Shown: positions 41,675 to 55,050, counted from the first letter of the stretch. The stretch is 64,000 nucleotides of DNA from Coffea arabica (GCF_036785885.1 NC_092329.1:7130001-7194000); one strand, 5' to 3'. A program made the numbers and translations. Notes: generated from the letters alone by a model not told the origin.

Positions 41675-42648
41675 GGGTTAATCACATTTTATCCCCTTAA
41701 AGAAGATTCTATTTCTCAGTTTACCCCCTAACATTTAATTTTGCTCACTTAATCCCCGTTAGGACAAAATTGCCCTTGCATTAGTTTAACTTTTCATTTA
41801 CCTTGTTTTCCTTTCTTTTATTTCTTTTTCTCTTTCTTCTTTTAATTCTTCCTCTTTCCCACAAAAATTTTCACCTTAATGATTGAAATTAAAAAAGAGG
41901 AATTGTAGAGATCTATCTTCTCCTTAAATGATTAAAAAAATATTTAAATCACTTTCCTAAAATACAATTTTTTAGCCTTTCAATTCTTTTAATTTTGGGT
42001 TTTCCTCTTTCCTTTCTAATTTCTCATTTTATTCTCAAGAAAATATCATAAGATGAAATTGTTTTCCTTTCTTTTATTTCTTTTTCTCTTTCTTCTCTCT
42101 TTCATCCTTCCCAATAGAAATTCCATTTCAACGAAAATTTTTGTTTTGAGTTTGTAATTGCATATTTTTGGGTGAAGGTTTAAAAGGTATAAAAATTTAA
42201 TTTTGATTTTTTTTATGATGCCACGTGTCACAAATTTCAATTGATGAATCAGGTCACAATTTCATCTTAAGATATTTTATTGGGAATAAAATGAGAAACT
42301 AGAAAGGAAAGAGGAAAACTTAAAATTAAAAGAATTGATAGGCTAAAAAAATTGTATTTTAGGAAAGTGATTTGAATATTTTTTTTAATCATTTAAGGAG
42401 AAGATAGATCTCTGCAATTCCTCTTTTTTAATTTCAATCATTAAGGTGATGATTTTTGTGGGAAAGAAGAAGAATTAAATAAAGAAGAAAGAGAAAAAGA
42501 AATAAAAGAAAGGAAAACAAGGTAAATGAAAAGTCAAAACAATGCAAGGATAATTGTGTCCTAAAGGGGGTTAAGTGAGCAAAATTAAAGGTTATGAGGT
42601 AAACTGAGAAATGGGGTATTCTTTAAGAGGATAAAATGTGATTAACCC
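41675..42648. mobile_element. Large foldback MULE-type element, 9-bp TSD
   Basis: A 974-bp element with ends gggttaatcacattttatcc and its inverse (ggataaaatgtgattaaccc). The inverted arms are almost 390 bp each and leave a loop of about 190 bp near 42060-42250. Perfect 9-bp target duplications tacaattaa flank it at 41666-41674 and 42649-42657. The first eight bases match those of the element at 23299, suggesting related transposase recognition. No open frame of note. Confidence 0.92.
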
Positions 42649-42657
42649 TACAATTAA

Positions 42658-43851
42658 TTCCTCCCAATCTTCCAAATTATTTCCTTTTTATTTTTTTAAA
42701 TCATTTAATTATCAAGATATGGAGTTTTACGTTAATGATGTTCTCTTCTAGCAATTGGAGTTAAATGACGTAAGGCACTGCCAACTGGTCCCCTTTGAAA
42801 TAAGCCAAGAGCCCAATCCCCACCCAAAATCACTACAATCACTTTCCTTAGTGGCCAAAAAAGTTTACTTGTCCCCCATACTTCTATTAGAAAATGCTCT
42901 TTTTTAATAAAAAAATATCCGAGACACATTTTTTTTTTCTTTTGCAAATACAACGCATTCCTTTTTTTTTTTTGGCAAAAATCAACTAATAAGATGGCAT
43001 AGATAAAGAAACACATTTTTTTTTCAACTATATTTTTTGAACTTTTTTAATTTTTGAACATATTCCAAGAAATCAGGACAAGTAAAATTTAAACAATCAA
43101 GAATTTTCCTTGTCACTACTGTACAAGTGTACAAGAAGAATTTTGTTCCCAAATGTGCTTGGGCATTTTAAGGTAAGAATGCAACTCGAGGTATATATTC
43201 ATGAAGAGTCATGTCGTCATCCATGAAGCCTAATAAATTGGAACTTGAAAATACATGTGTCCATGTCCAAAAAAGGAAAAGCAAAGAAAATCAAGGACCA
43301 CAGAAAAATGACGGCCCAATGGAGAGAGTCTGCAAATTGGTACGTCAACGATTGAGGAGAATTCTACCGTTGAAAAAGAAAGATTGAGGAGAATTCACAT
43401 GGAAACCTTCATGTGAACAATCATTCCCTGTCCTTGAGTAGTAAGCTGTCGAATACTTTAGCATATCTATCCTTCCTTGGCCCCTCTGCCCATTTATCCT
43501 TAGTTCCTTACCGCTCTTTAGTCTTTCCCTGACACTTTTTTTTGACCACTCGATTTTGACAGTCTTCCTCTAATGCTACTCATCATCTTCCACGTACCCT
43601 CGTTTTTATTTTTTAACCGCAGTCAAGAACCTCGCCAACACGCTTGCTTGTCGTTTCTTGTGTACTTCAGTTTAACTGGAGTACAAAGCAACTCAAGAGT
43701 CTTGTCCGACTAATGAAAAGATATTCTCAAAAATTTCATCACCTCAGATCCTGAAACCTGCCCGCTTTTTGTTAGTGAAGTCAGGAGGTTGATAGGGGTA
43801 CTATTGCATTGAGAGAAAAGTAAAAGTGGGTTCTTGGGATTTTGTGGAATT
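42658..43851. other. Intergenic DNA and SnRK2 promoter side
   Basis: AT-rich DNA with T and A runs at 42928-42973. The stretch 43300-43851 is the likely SnRK2 promoter and leader. No further element recognised. Confidence 0.4.
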
Positions 43852-46800
43852 ATGGAAAAGTATGAGATTGTTAAGGACATTGGATCGGGTAACTTTGGTG
43901 TAGCTAAGCTTGTGAGAGAGAGGTGGACTAAAGAGCTCTTTGCTGTTAAGTTTATTGAAAGAGGCCAAAAGGTTTGTGCTTTGGGTGAATTCTGCTGGTT
44001 CTTTTTTCACTTGGGATTTTTCTTGGTTCGGTTCGACAAAAAAAAAATGAGTCTTCGATCTTCTGACTTTGGTGGCAGATTGATGAACATGTGCAGCGGG
44101 AGATTATGAACCATAGATCATTGAAGCATCCCAATATAATCCGCTTCAAAGAGGTTCTTTTTTTTTCTCTTTTGTTTGTAGGCAATATTTTCTAGTTCTG
44201 TTAGTTTGCAAAGGAATCTTTAATCAAGTTTCTTTAAATGGTCACTTCATTGGTTGTACCGTGTTTGTAGTTAGAGGTAGTGGTAGAATGAATTCAGAGT
44301 GATTTTTTGATGACTTGAAGGATGGCAATCTAATTTAAGTGGAGCTTTTGTTCTTTACTCCTGGACTCTTTAGCGTGCAATGAATGGCAAAATCTGGCCA
44401 TTCAGTTGTGAACTTGAGCTCATTACCTAGTGAATAAGCAGTTCTCCGGTAAATCATCTGAGATTTGAATAGTCAGCCTTTATGGTAGTCCCTCATGATA
44501 TACAATTTGCAACAGATCAACAATATTTGATAAGTTAAAAGATCATAAATGAAAGCTGTTAAATGAGTCCTGAAGTTCATTAAGCAGTCTGATCAATGGG
44601 ATTGCCAACTATTATATTGAAATTATATCAGTTTTTTGTTTGTTTCGATGTCACTAGTAGCTTTCATTTCCAATTCATTTCCCTGATTTATGTCCTTCGA
44701 TTTGATTGTGAAATTGGTCCTACAATCTTGCAGGTCTTGCTGACTCCTACCCATCTAGCTATAGTAATGGAGTATGCGGCAGGAGGAGAACTCTTTGCGA
44801 GGATATGCAATGCTGGAAGGTTCAATGAAGATGAGGTAACCACACATATTGGTGGAAATATCTATATATATTTTGTGCACAACTATCAGAGGAGTTTGTG
44901 TTGGCCTTCTAATTAGTAATTACTAATGGTTGTGCATTTGGGTGTTTTCGTTTGTATGAAGTAGTGAAAATGGGAGACAAAATGTCGCCTTGAACTTTAG
45001 CATGGCAACCGGAGTAGGCATATCTGCTGAAGTTGGTTCAGTATTAGCATCCCTTCATGAGGGGTCCTCACAAATTTTAGATGTGCTATGTTGGATTATG
45101 TAGTGGTGTTAGTGCACAGACTGGTTGGAGTGGTAATGTGGTACTGGAATCTTTAATTTGTTCTTATGCATAGATCTTGTGAATAAAACTAGCTCACTGA
45201 ATTTCTCACTGTTTCCATCCTTGCGAATTTGCTGGAAAATTAAAAGATGTTACCGATTATCATAAATCTTGTGTTTTGTGGCCCTTTCCTGTAGGTTGTC
45301 CTTAAACAACAAATTAATATACAGTGAGTAGTGAGTACCAGTCTCTCTCAGACTTTCTTTCAAGATTGTTTTCCTGACAACTTGTGCGTTAGAGCAGTTG
45401 AAGCTCTACTACAGAGGGTTCTCCAATTACATGTGATATAGAAATATGTTGCATGATTTCTCAGTTCTGGGTGTAACCTTTATGAATTTGACCTTGGAGG
45501 ATAGAAGAGGGATGGAAATCATATAATCTGCAGCTTTGTTGCTGAAGCCTGCTTGACCTCCAGGCATTCTTGTGATGTTCCATGCTTGATTGTTAAAGAT
45601 AGCCTGCCTGGTTTTAGGGAATTTGAGTTTCACCACAACTTCCTGCATTATGTCTTTTAGGAGATGAGATGCGTATCTAGAACATTTTGTTGTTTTTCTT
45701 GCCACAGTCAAGGTTTATTGCCAATAAGTTGCATGTAACAGAGTGTCTGTCATGGTCTTATAGGCACAGTTAGGTTCCCACTTGGTAACCACTCCTTTTA
45801 ATTTAAACTACCTTTCCTAGTTTGGCAAATCTACTTATTGTTTTCTTGGTGTCTCCTATTGCTTTTGTAAATGCCCTTATTCATGGTAGACAGGGAACTT
45901 GCTCTTCAGAGCCCTAATTTAGTGATACTTGGTTCATAGGATCTTTATCACATGGACTAAAATAGTGGATCAAAGTTGATCTTATTTTGGCATGGGCTGA
46001 AGCATAATTTGTCAATCTGTTTGACACAGCTTTACAAATGTGGTGAATCTAAAGTTTGCATCAGTCTCCAAGATTCTTTTCTGAAAGTGTCTCTGTGTTT
46101 CCATACGATCAATTTCTGTTATTTTTGTGGTCATTTCATGAAAATTGCAAAAAATGCTCTTTGTGAGAAGTGAAACTCTAAAGCAAATCTGTATGTGATA
46201 GAGTAGCCATCACTTGCCTTAAAAAAAAAATAAATAAACAAATAATAAAAAGTAGTCACCACCAGTATTTGGTCTAGTAGTGTTCCTTATCCAACAGTAA
46301 AGCCAAAAAGTTTATCAAAATTGTTTGCGGTCTGAAGCCTATCTATCATAGCATTACTATGACAAAGCAATTATGCCCAAACACTCTGGCTACGACTATC
46401 AGAATTTTTAGCTTCCATCTGAGACAACTAGTGGAGTGGAAGTTATAAATTTTACTGGAAAAGTTTTAACTTCTACATTGTGAATATCCTTTTCTGATGC
46501 ATCTTAATGTCTAATGGTACCGAGTGCCCAGTTTCATTGTTGCACATCCTCTAACTGAATCACTGATTCTTTGGTTGTTTCTTTCATTTATTCCAGGCAA
46601 GGTTTTTCTTTCAACAACTGATATCAGGTGTTAGCTACTGTCATTCAATGGTATCAACTACTGTCGTTTCTTGTTTGTTGTACTGCAACCAGAACTGTGT
46701 GACTCTCTAATATGAGAAAATCTTGTGCTTGTCTTGAAGCAAATATGTCATAGAGATCTTAAGCTGGAAAATACACTACTTGATGGAAGTTTAGCCCCAC

Positions 46801-48071
46801 GGGTGAAGATATGTGACTTTGGGTACTCCAAGGTAAGTAAGAATCTATGGAATTGATAAGTTTTTTCCAATGGAAAGTATTGATGTATTTTTGTTTCTAT
46901 TTCATTGGCTTGTTTGCAGTCAGCAGTGTTTCATTCTCAGCCAAAGTCAACTGTAGGAACACCAGCTTACATTGCACCTGAGGTGCTCTCTAAAAAAGAA
47001 TATGATGGGAAGGTGCTATGCTAAATCACTTTTTGTCTCCATTACCATTGCATTATTTTGTTGTTTTGCTTTATGCTCTCCTCCTTCAGCTAATTAAGGG
47101 GCACTGTAGCTCGCAGATGTTTGGTCATGTGGAGTCACGTTATATGTGATGCTTGTTGGAGCTTATCCTTTTGAAGATCCCACTGATCCAAAAAATTTTA
47201 GGAAGACTATAATGGTGAGTAACTGCATTAAATCAGCCCTTCCCTGAGAGAAAATTAATCCAGTTATGTATACAATTGCACATTAGTTTCAGTATTCTGA
47301 TGGATTCGTGATTTGCGAGCAGAGGATACTCACTGTCCATTACTCAATTCCTGACTATGTCCGTATTTCTGTTGAGTGTCGACATCTTTTATCTCGGATT
47401 TTTGTGGCAAACCCTGAAAAGGTAACATACCTTCCTTTTATCAAAATAACGACTCATTGATGATAAATGCTTTAAAATTTTGATAACCAACTGAAGAACA
47501 AGGCATCTAAGGATGCTGACAACGTTAAGTATTGGGTCTCCTGTCCACTAAGTATTGTCCTGTGGTGCAAAATTGAGTGACGAGACAGGGTCCATGATTG
47601 GACATAGATATTTCTATCTGATAATAGTTTCCTTTGAAAAGTTATGTCAGGAATAAGTGACAACTATAGATGGATCATGCAATTAATGTTTCTTCTAGAG
47701 GATATTCTTGGATTTATTTTCCTTTTCATTGTCTTGGTTCAGTATGATTCTGGATAGTCTATAACAAAACTCTTAAATGTAAATTCATGCATCTGTTGCA
47801 GAGAATAAACATTGCAGAAATAAAGAGACACCCTTGGTTCTTGCAAAACTTGCCTGTAGAAGTAATGGAAGCTGGAAGCTTGCAAAGCAATGATATAAAT
47901 ACCCCAGCGCAAAGCATTGAAGAAGTGTTGGCAATAACACAAGAGGCAAGAAAACTTGAGGTAGCCAAGGCTGGCCTGCTATCTCTTGGCAGCATGGACC
48001 TTGATGACTTGGATGATGCTGACCTTGAAGAAGACACAGAAGCAAGCGGTGACTTTGTCTGCTCAATCTGA
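43852..48071 (+). CDS. SNRK2: SnRK2 protein kinase, subclass II (SnRK2.7/2.8-like)
   Basis: Nine exons: 43852-43971, 44079-44153, 44734-44835, 46597-46650, 46740-46832, 46920-47012, 47110-47214, 47323-47421, 47802-48071; 336 aa. A plant Ser/Thr kinase activated by osmotic stress and weakly or not by ABA in this subclass. Visible: glycine loop GSGNFG (11-16), ATP Lys33, HRDLKLEN (121-128), DFG (143-145), activation-loop serines 154 and 158 ([17 protein letters not shown]), [19 protein letters not shown]. The SnRK2 box [11 protein letters not shown] and the C-terminal acidic patch [15 protein letters not shown] end the protein in SGDFVCSI. The exon plan (nine exons, short internal ones) is that of plant SnRK2 genes. 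The third intron is 1.76 kb. From memory it corresponds to AT1G78290. It is divergent from the 14-3-3 gene across about 3.7 kb. Confidence 0.95.
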
Positions 48072-49103
48072 GGCGGTGTGAAAAAGCATGTACTGTAATT
48101 AGATGTAAAATCCTCCTGTTGTTACTCTGTGTTTGTTGGGCATTGTATCCAAAGAAATGCAACGAGACTGCTCCGCTATGCTTTACTGAAGCTGTGATCG
48201 TTTTATCTGTGCTTTAAAGGCTGGAACCCGATTGAACAAAGTGTTATAAGCTTTCGGTTGGAACATATATAAGGGTCATTATTATTAACTGGTCACGAAA
48301 TCAAGTTGTTGCAGTTGACTAAGTTACAGGCCCCAATATCCTTCTCTTGTTATCCATTACAAGTATCAACCATCTTAGATTGAATTTTTTTTTTCTTTTC
48401 TCATAACCATCTTAGTCAGACAAGAGCATGAGTAATAATGCTTTCATTTCCCTCAATTCTTTTCTGAAAAATATCATCCAGTAAACGGGACTCGCTCGCT
48501 TGAATATTTGTCACACATACAGTATTCCTCCTATAGTAGTATTAGTTTTTCCCGAAATCGGAGGACTAAGATAAGCTCCAAAAGTAAAGTGCATTAATCT
48601 CAAAATTTTCTATTGGGATGGAGTAGGGTTTGGCAGCTGGAGCTGCTTAGCCCTTAAAAATGTAGTGCTGGATGAATAGAAGCTTTTTGTGGACAATAGC
48701 AGAGATGGTGTGAAACCATACAAGCAAAATCAAGCAGGGCTTGAGAGAACTTTTGGAAAATATTGCAACACTTTGTTACATAAACTGTGGAACCCGATTA
48801 GCATTTTGCTTGGTTTTCAGTTGCCATGAAATGATGAGTTTACATGCAGAACCTGTCGTTGTACCTGTTTGGCGGGGATCCGCTTTACCTATTGTTGCAT
48901 GTCTTGTTTCATCTCTGACATACCTGCCTTGAGTGATTTTCTGGCGTAGCTCTCACTAATGAAAGTATATTGTACGACATACCAATTCATATAACCTTTT
49001 CGACCTGTAATGAATCCGTGGGAAACATCAACATCCAAATGCACTGCTGAAGGCGTTGGTAACTCCGGAAACCACGCATTAACTTCTCACTCAGAAAGGA
49101 TGC

Positions 49104-49148
<45 letters not shown>

Positions 49149-50738
49149 CACACAGTCAATAAGTCCAGATTGCTCCTTTAAGACTGGGAGAACATGAAAG
49201 CGTGGATGATACACACACATATACATACATACATACATATATATATGTATATATTGGGAGGGAGGGGTTAAATAACACTACTACTCTTGCCGGAAAGAGT
49301 CGGATGGTTGTCAAATACAATCATTCAAATGATTTATGGTCAGTATTTAGCCAACAGTGTAAATTTTCAAACTGTATAATATAAAACACGCCATTAAAGT
49401 AATTAACGTGCACAGATACACTATTTTAAAGTAACATGATTGTTACAAAGTTATAAAAATAGTTTGTGAAGAATTATAAGTTGTTTAAAAAAATATTATG
49501 CTCTGAATGAATGGCTGTGTTGGGCAACCGTTTGTGCCCCTCTTCTCTTTAAATACGAAGAGAAGCAAACTTGTATTATTTGCATTATGGCAGTCTTAGT
49601 AGAATTGGCAGCTGATGAAATTCAATTAAAATCGTATAGTTAATGCGGCCAATCAAATCAAGGCTGCTCCTTGATTCAAGTGTCAGACCAAATTTCTAGT
49701 TCAATAAACAACAGCTGAAGCTCTACGTCTGCCCAAAAGAAAATCACAAAAGTTGTAAACTTGGACTGATAGGCAATTCAGCCTTAAGTTTACACTGATA
49801 CTAGAAGATTCTCATATATATATGGCTTTCTATACAAGTACTTCAAGAAGATTAAACTACAAACTGAAAGACCTAACAAGTTACCAAATTTTGAAGCTCA
49901 GGATAAAGGTTATTTGTTCCAACAAAAATTTCCTTGAATTCTGACATGCAATTTTTGCAGCTAAAGGCTTGAAGCCTCGAGCTTTCTGTGATTTGAAGAT
50001 GGGTGATGAGGGAGGACTGATGACTAAAACTGAACTTAATGCTGGGACTGGGAGGGAAGAAAAAAGGATAAAGGCGTGACCCACTGAAGAACCACGCCTT
50101 CAGTTTTCTTGAACTTAATATTCTAGTCCTTGATAATTTTTGAGTTCTCTGCTTCCTGAAATCATCATTGTCAAATTATGCAATGTGGAAGGAAATTTCA
50201 TAGGAATAGTTTCAAGACTAACTGGTTTTTGGATTTTTATTAATTTCAACATCACTTTTTCGTCCTAAACCTGGTTTGCCAATCATGTGATGGTCTGCTC
50301 CATTAACCCAAAAGCTATTTTTGTGTAAAACCTAAGTATATTCCATAGCAGATAAGGCTTGCTGAAGATTTGATGTGATAGTCTGCTCCAGTATCCCAAA
50401 AACTGATAGTTAAACTTGGTGGAAACCAATAACATGTATGTGAGAAAATCATCATGTTCCACCAAGAACATATATGTGAGAAAATCATGCACCAAAGACC
50501 ATTCAGATAGCACTATGTTGTGTGCGCCCATTTTGTTATAAGAGCTTTTACCGTGAGATTCTTGACAAACCAATGATATAATCCTTAGCCTGTTGATGAA
50601 CTAAGCTATTGGATATTTGGGTCGCACTACTTCTGAGTTCTAAAGATAGAAACAATGGATCACACATGCAGAATAATTCCATCTCTTTACATTCATTACA
50701 TGATTCAATTCTATTTGACTTTAGAGTTGAGTGGTTTC
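48072..50738. other. SnRK2 3' UTR and intergenic DNA with microsatellites
   Basis: (TA)n at 49107-49138 runs into (CA)n at 49141-49154; a compound CA/TACA tract lies at 49210-49252. Short phrases such as gtctgctccagtatcccaaa and atgtgagaaaatcatcatg repeat at about 50290-50490. No gene recognised. Confidence 0.4.
49107..49154. repeat. Compound (TA)n(CA)n microsatellite
   Basis: About 16 TA units followed by seven CA units, with two bases between. Confidence 0.9.
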
Positions 50739-50739
50739 T

Positions 50740-50885
50740 GAGCAAACGATACGAAGGTGATGCATATGACAAATAAAGTTTTCACATGTAATTTGCTAAT
50801 CACGCCTAATTTGAGCAAACGATACGAAGGTGATGCATATGACAAATAAAGTTTTCACATGTAATTTGCTAATCACGCCTAATTT
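50740..50885. repeat. 73-bp perfect tandem duplication
   Basis: Two head-to-tail copies of the unit that begins gagcaaacgatacgaaggtg and ends cacgcctaatt. The copies look identical. It lies 30 bases before the LTR element and is separate from it. Confidence 0.9.
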
Positions 50886-50917
50886 GCATGTGGTGCACTC
50901 TGAAAGTGCAGGTCTTC

Positions 50918-52452
50918 TGTTGAGATATGCAACTTTTCCTACATATTTTGCTAGATTATGTTTGATATCAAAATAATTTAGTTATTAGAAAAATAAGGAT
51001 ATTTGTTAACAAGAGATCATGTTGGTTTGTTAACAGATATTTTAGATAAGATTTGCTAGTAGAAGGAGATTATATTTTGTTGAGATTTCTAGGATAATTG
51101 TTAGTTGGATATTTTGCTAGTTTGTTTCATGTAATCACTATAAATAGTGAGTTGATGAATGTAGAATATAAGCTCATTTTTCACTTTCAATACAAGTCTC
51201 TTATAAGCTTTTTTTGCAACACTAAGGTGTTGTTTCTTAGTTTATGCCCCAAAAAACCAACAAAGTGGTATCAGAGCCTCTATCTTAAGGGCCTGAGTCT
51301 TTTTTTTAGAGTGAGTGCATTGGTGAGGATCCTTTATAAGTTCAAAGCCATGACAGGAAAGAACTTTTTGTCAAATATTTCAACTTTTAGTGGTGAAACT
51401 TACCAAATTTGGGCCATAAAATTTTGGACTTATTTGGTAGTCAATGATCTACGGGATATGGTGGAGACGAATTTTGTTTCATCAGCATTTGAAGAGCTGA
51501 TGGATACACAAATTAGAGACCACAGAGTTGCAGTTAGACAGAGATCCAAGGCCAGCATTCACATATCAGTTTTTGATGCCGTTTTCACAAAGAAAATGGC
51601 TGATGATTTGATTGAGAATAAATTATTCTCAATTAAAATAGAAAGGAGAAGTTTCACTATGAATTGGTCAGATTTTGACAATTCTAAAGTGGAACATGAT
51701 GATGAAATCAAGAATCCAGATCCTGAAAAAATTCAGGAGGAGATCATTGATAAGTCAGGAGATATCAGATTGATTCCTGATATTTATCAAGATTATAACA
51801 TTTCTGTTTTTGGGTCTACAGATTTTGATGGTGATGGCAAAATGAAGAATCATGCAAAATTTCATATTTTCTATATAGGTTCAAACATCGTCAAAAGATG
51901 TTCCATTTTAAACCTATGAGAAGGTTATTTGGAAACATTAAAAAAAAATCATCTTTTATGTGGAGTTTGGCATGAGAAGACAAAAGAAGAAGTTCATTGC
52001 AAGGCTAATCATCAATTGCAGAATTTCTTACAAAAGTCTCGTCCAAAACAAGATTCAAAGATTTGAGAAGACAATTCAAAATCTGCAGCAAAAGTGGCAA
52101 GGAGGAGTGTTGAGATATGCAACTTTTCCTACATATTTTGCTAGATTATGTTTGATATCAAAATAATTTAGTTATTAGAAAAATAAGGATATTTGTTAAC
52201 AAAAGATCATGTTGGTTTGTTAACAGATATTTTAGATAAGATTTGCTAGTAGAAGGAGATTATATTTTGTTGAGATTTCTAGGATAATTGTTAGTTGGAT
52301 ATTTTGCTAGTTTGTTTCATGTAATCACTATAAATAGTGAGTTGATGAATGTAGAATATAAGCTCATTTTTCACTTTCAATACAAGTCTCTTATAAGCTT
52401 TTTTTGCAACACTAAGGTGTTGTTTCTTAGTTTATGCCCCAAAAAACCAACA
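50918..52452 (+). mobile_element. Short non-autonomous LTR retrotransposon, Copia-like, very young
   Basis: Two 345-bp LTRs (50918-51262 and 52108-52452), each TG...CA, flank an 845-bp interior. A 5-bp target duplication tcttc lies on both sides (50913-50917, 52453-52457). The primer binding site tggtatcagagc (initiator Met-tRNA) follows the left LTR; a purine tract (ggcaaggaggag) precedes the right one. I saw a single difference between the LTRs, so insertion is recent, probably well under a million years by usual plant rates. The interior (from about 51350) codes only for a roughly 190-residue gag-like product; there is no protease, integrase or reverse transcriptase region. It is complete as a non-autonomous element and must rely on a related full element. 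Confidence 0.92.
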
Positions 52453-52457
52453 TCTTC

Positions 52458-52964
52458 AATATATAGTTTTTAAGAATTTCTCTGGTGTACTGTATTCTTA
52501 CGAATCTGCGGCAAAAGAAAGTAATACTCCCAAATTGAGTTGACATATTGTTAGCTTTTGCATTGACCTAAAATTTGATATAGTCTTTCGTGAAGACAAC
52601 ATGTCAAGAATCCTTCTTCGAGGGGCAGGGAAGCCGGATGAGATGCTTATGCAGAGTTGCAGACAAGACACGAAATGGTACTTGCATATCTTAAGAGAGC
52701 ATTCGTTGGAGATTCTTGAGAATAGAAGATGGTGCCTATTGGCTAAACCAAGCCATTTGGTTGTACCACAATCAAATAAAAAAAATTTCCACTTCAGTTT
52801 GTCGTAATGGTGGCACTAACACTTCTAAATTCTAAAGATAGGTACAAAATTCAAGTGGCAGAACCTTTGCATCTATCCACATTGGCTGCCGATTCTAGTG
52901 TGAGAAACTTGAGTTTCTTCTGTTTTTTAATTATCTTTTGAGCCAAAAAAGTTTCATGAAGAAT
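52458..52964. other. Intergenic DNA and permease 3' UTR
   Basis: About 500 bases with no recognisable gene or repeat ends. The part next to 52965 is the likely permease 3' UTR. Confidence 0.4.
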
Positions 52965-54151
52965 TCAAACTTCCTCATGCTCTGGCTCAGGTTTACTGTC
53001 CGGCTGCTTCTGGTTTACTTTGTATTCTCCATAAAAGTAGGAGGCAAAACCCCAAAGGCACATCGCCAAGGCCATCCCTTTTTCACCACTGAAGCTTTCC
53101 GTTAAGCAAAAAACAGCAAATATCTGTTGGACTGGTACTAAAAGAGAAGTCACAATTCCCCCAAAGAGGGATGAAGAGCTGAAAATAACCCCAGTGCTCC
53201 CTATCATCATACACTGCAATGCAATCCCAGCCATTACCAGTATCATGTAGTACTTCATTGGTCCAAGTTCAAATTCTGCAGCCTCTTGTGGAATTGCCTG
53301 CATCATCAGTAGAATGAGATCAGTTTAAGATGCTGAAAGAGTTAATTATAGCCAGTCAAATCACTCAAAAAAGAAACGTATTAATTTTTCTGTCTGAGTA
53401 GTACCTGAAAATCCTTGTTGATTATCATGGGGATGGTACAGAACAGGGTGGCAAACATCGACACAAGGAACTGAACTTGCAAGAAGAGGTCGAACGTGAC
53501 GGTAACTTCAGCCTTCTTCTGTGCGTATTCGAATGCTGGCATTATAAATCCATGAAGAGCAGCAGCACCAAGGGTCATGAAAAATCCCAGCGTGTAATTG
53601 GCATGTGATTCGCCACTGGGACGATCCCCGTTCATGTGCAGTCCCAAAATAGCCGATCCAAAGGTCATTAGAACCACAGCATTGATTGAATAGTGAGTGA
53701 ATTTGTGCTTAACTACAAAGTAGGCGAAAATTGCCGTGAAGGCAAGTTGGCTCGAGCCCAGAAGGGAAGAAACCGAAACGGGGAGGTAAGACATGCCAAA
53801 GGTGTACAAGTAGCTATCTATGCCCAGAAGAAATCCCAAGAAGGCACTAGCGGCGACAAGTCTAGGAGGGACCAAAAACTTTGGAGACGAAGCGTTGGAT
53901 CGATTTTTAAAATATGAGATGCTAATTGGGAGGATAAGTAAGGGAAAACCAGCAGTGAGTAACCAAGCAGTGAGCCATTTTCTTTTCCCTCCATGCAAGA
54001 AGTAAATTCTCACAAGCAATGGACCACCAACTTGGCCAATGGTCAATAAGATGCAGTTGAAGAGAACCATCAGAGTCTTCATGGATATGCAAATCTTGAA
54101 CTTATTAAGCATGTTGTGCTTTCCACCTTGAATTGCAGCCTCCATGTCCAT
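52965..54151 (-). CDS. Purine permease (PUP family) membrane transporter
   Basis: Two exons in transcript order: 54151-53405 and 53297-52965; 359 aa. PUPs are proton-coupled plasma-membrane or ER carriers of adenine, cytokinins, and in some lineages alkaloids or vitamin B6. About ten hydrophobic segments are visible. Family marks: GQVGGPLLVRIYFLHGGKRK, WLTAWLLTAGFP, the loop PPRLVAASAFLGFLLGIDSY, YLPVSVSSLLGSSQLAFTA and, in exon 2, GGIVTSLLVPVQQIFAV. The start chosen is the first ATG in frame (MDMEAAIQ); the frame stays open about 14 codons upstream to an in-frame stop at 54205-54207 without another ATG. A leader exon further up is possible. No Arabidopsis counterpart is recalled inside the neighbouring synteny block. 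Confidence 0.93.
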
Positions 54152-54915
54152 GCTTCTGATAAATTTGTCTGGCCACAGCCCAGTAGTGAGCAAGTAGCAA
54201 ACTAGCAGTATCTACAAATTAAATGCAAGAGTTCTCTGTTTGTTGGTTTCTTTGTAGCACGATATTATCAAAATGTCACAAAAAAAAAAAAAAGAAAAAG
54301 AAGAGGATAAAGCAAGATTTGGGAGTTTAGGCTAACTTTATACAAAGAAGGAACTGGCAAATAATATTGCAGATTGATGCTCGAAGCACCTAAGCAAAAG
54401 AATTGTTGAATATTGAATAATGGAAGTCCTACTAGGCTGGCTTGTATGACTGATCTCGTGGTCTGCAATCTGACTCAAAGCCGCTGCATTTGGTCTCTAT
54501 TTATAGTATGCTGGCTGCTTTCGAAATGAAAGGCGCGCACATTTGATGCGGCAGCAGCATGACGTTGTCGTTTGACTCGATTGCATGGCACGACACTCGT
54601 ATCCGAAAACGTTAAACATGAGTCGCTCATAAATAGCACATTCTTTTTAGCCTCTTTCCGGGTAGTTCCTCTTCTCAAAATAAATACGCTATTTTCTGAT
54701 AAGATTGCAAGAAACCAACCATAGGGTAGGGAAAATAATACATAAATACCTTGCACTGAGCAAACTAACTTACAGATGATGGAAACAGCAACTCAATCGC
54801 ACTACAAATTGATGAGCAAGAAGAAACTGACATATAGTGAGATTTGAATCTCAGTTTCACCACAAAACAAATATTTTAAATTTGTTTTCTGGTCTGTGTT
54901 AAACGTTTTAACTAT
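54152..54915. other. Permease promoter side and intergenic DNA
   Basis: Contains A runs at 54279-54300. The 93-codon minus-strand frame at 54475-54756 is featureless and probably chance. The permease leader and promoter should be here. Confidence 0.4.
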
Positions 54916-55050
54916 CCTGGAGTATTATTTGAAATAATTACTGTAGTATTTTTTATGATGCGATGTATGTGAGATAAAAATATGGGTTCGAAAATGTATT
55001 TATGATACAAGCAAAATATTATTTAAAAAAATGAGATATCCAAACGCACC
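54916..55050. mobile_element. MITE copy (GTGTTTGGAT family), left end lost
   Basis: Contains agtattatttgaaataatta, ctgtagtattttttatgat, gatgtatgtgagataaaaat and ends gatatccaaacgca. Only the right inverted end is preserved. Confidence 0.6.

Noticed and set aside
51098-51349. Upstream extension of the open frame in the short LTR element
   Set aside because: This part lies in the LTR and leader, which are non-coding repeats; the gag-like similarity begins only near 51350.
54475-54756. 93-codon minus-strand frame upstream of the permease
   Set aside because: Featureless peptide in the likely promoter region; not continuous with the permease frame.
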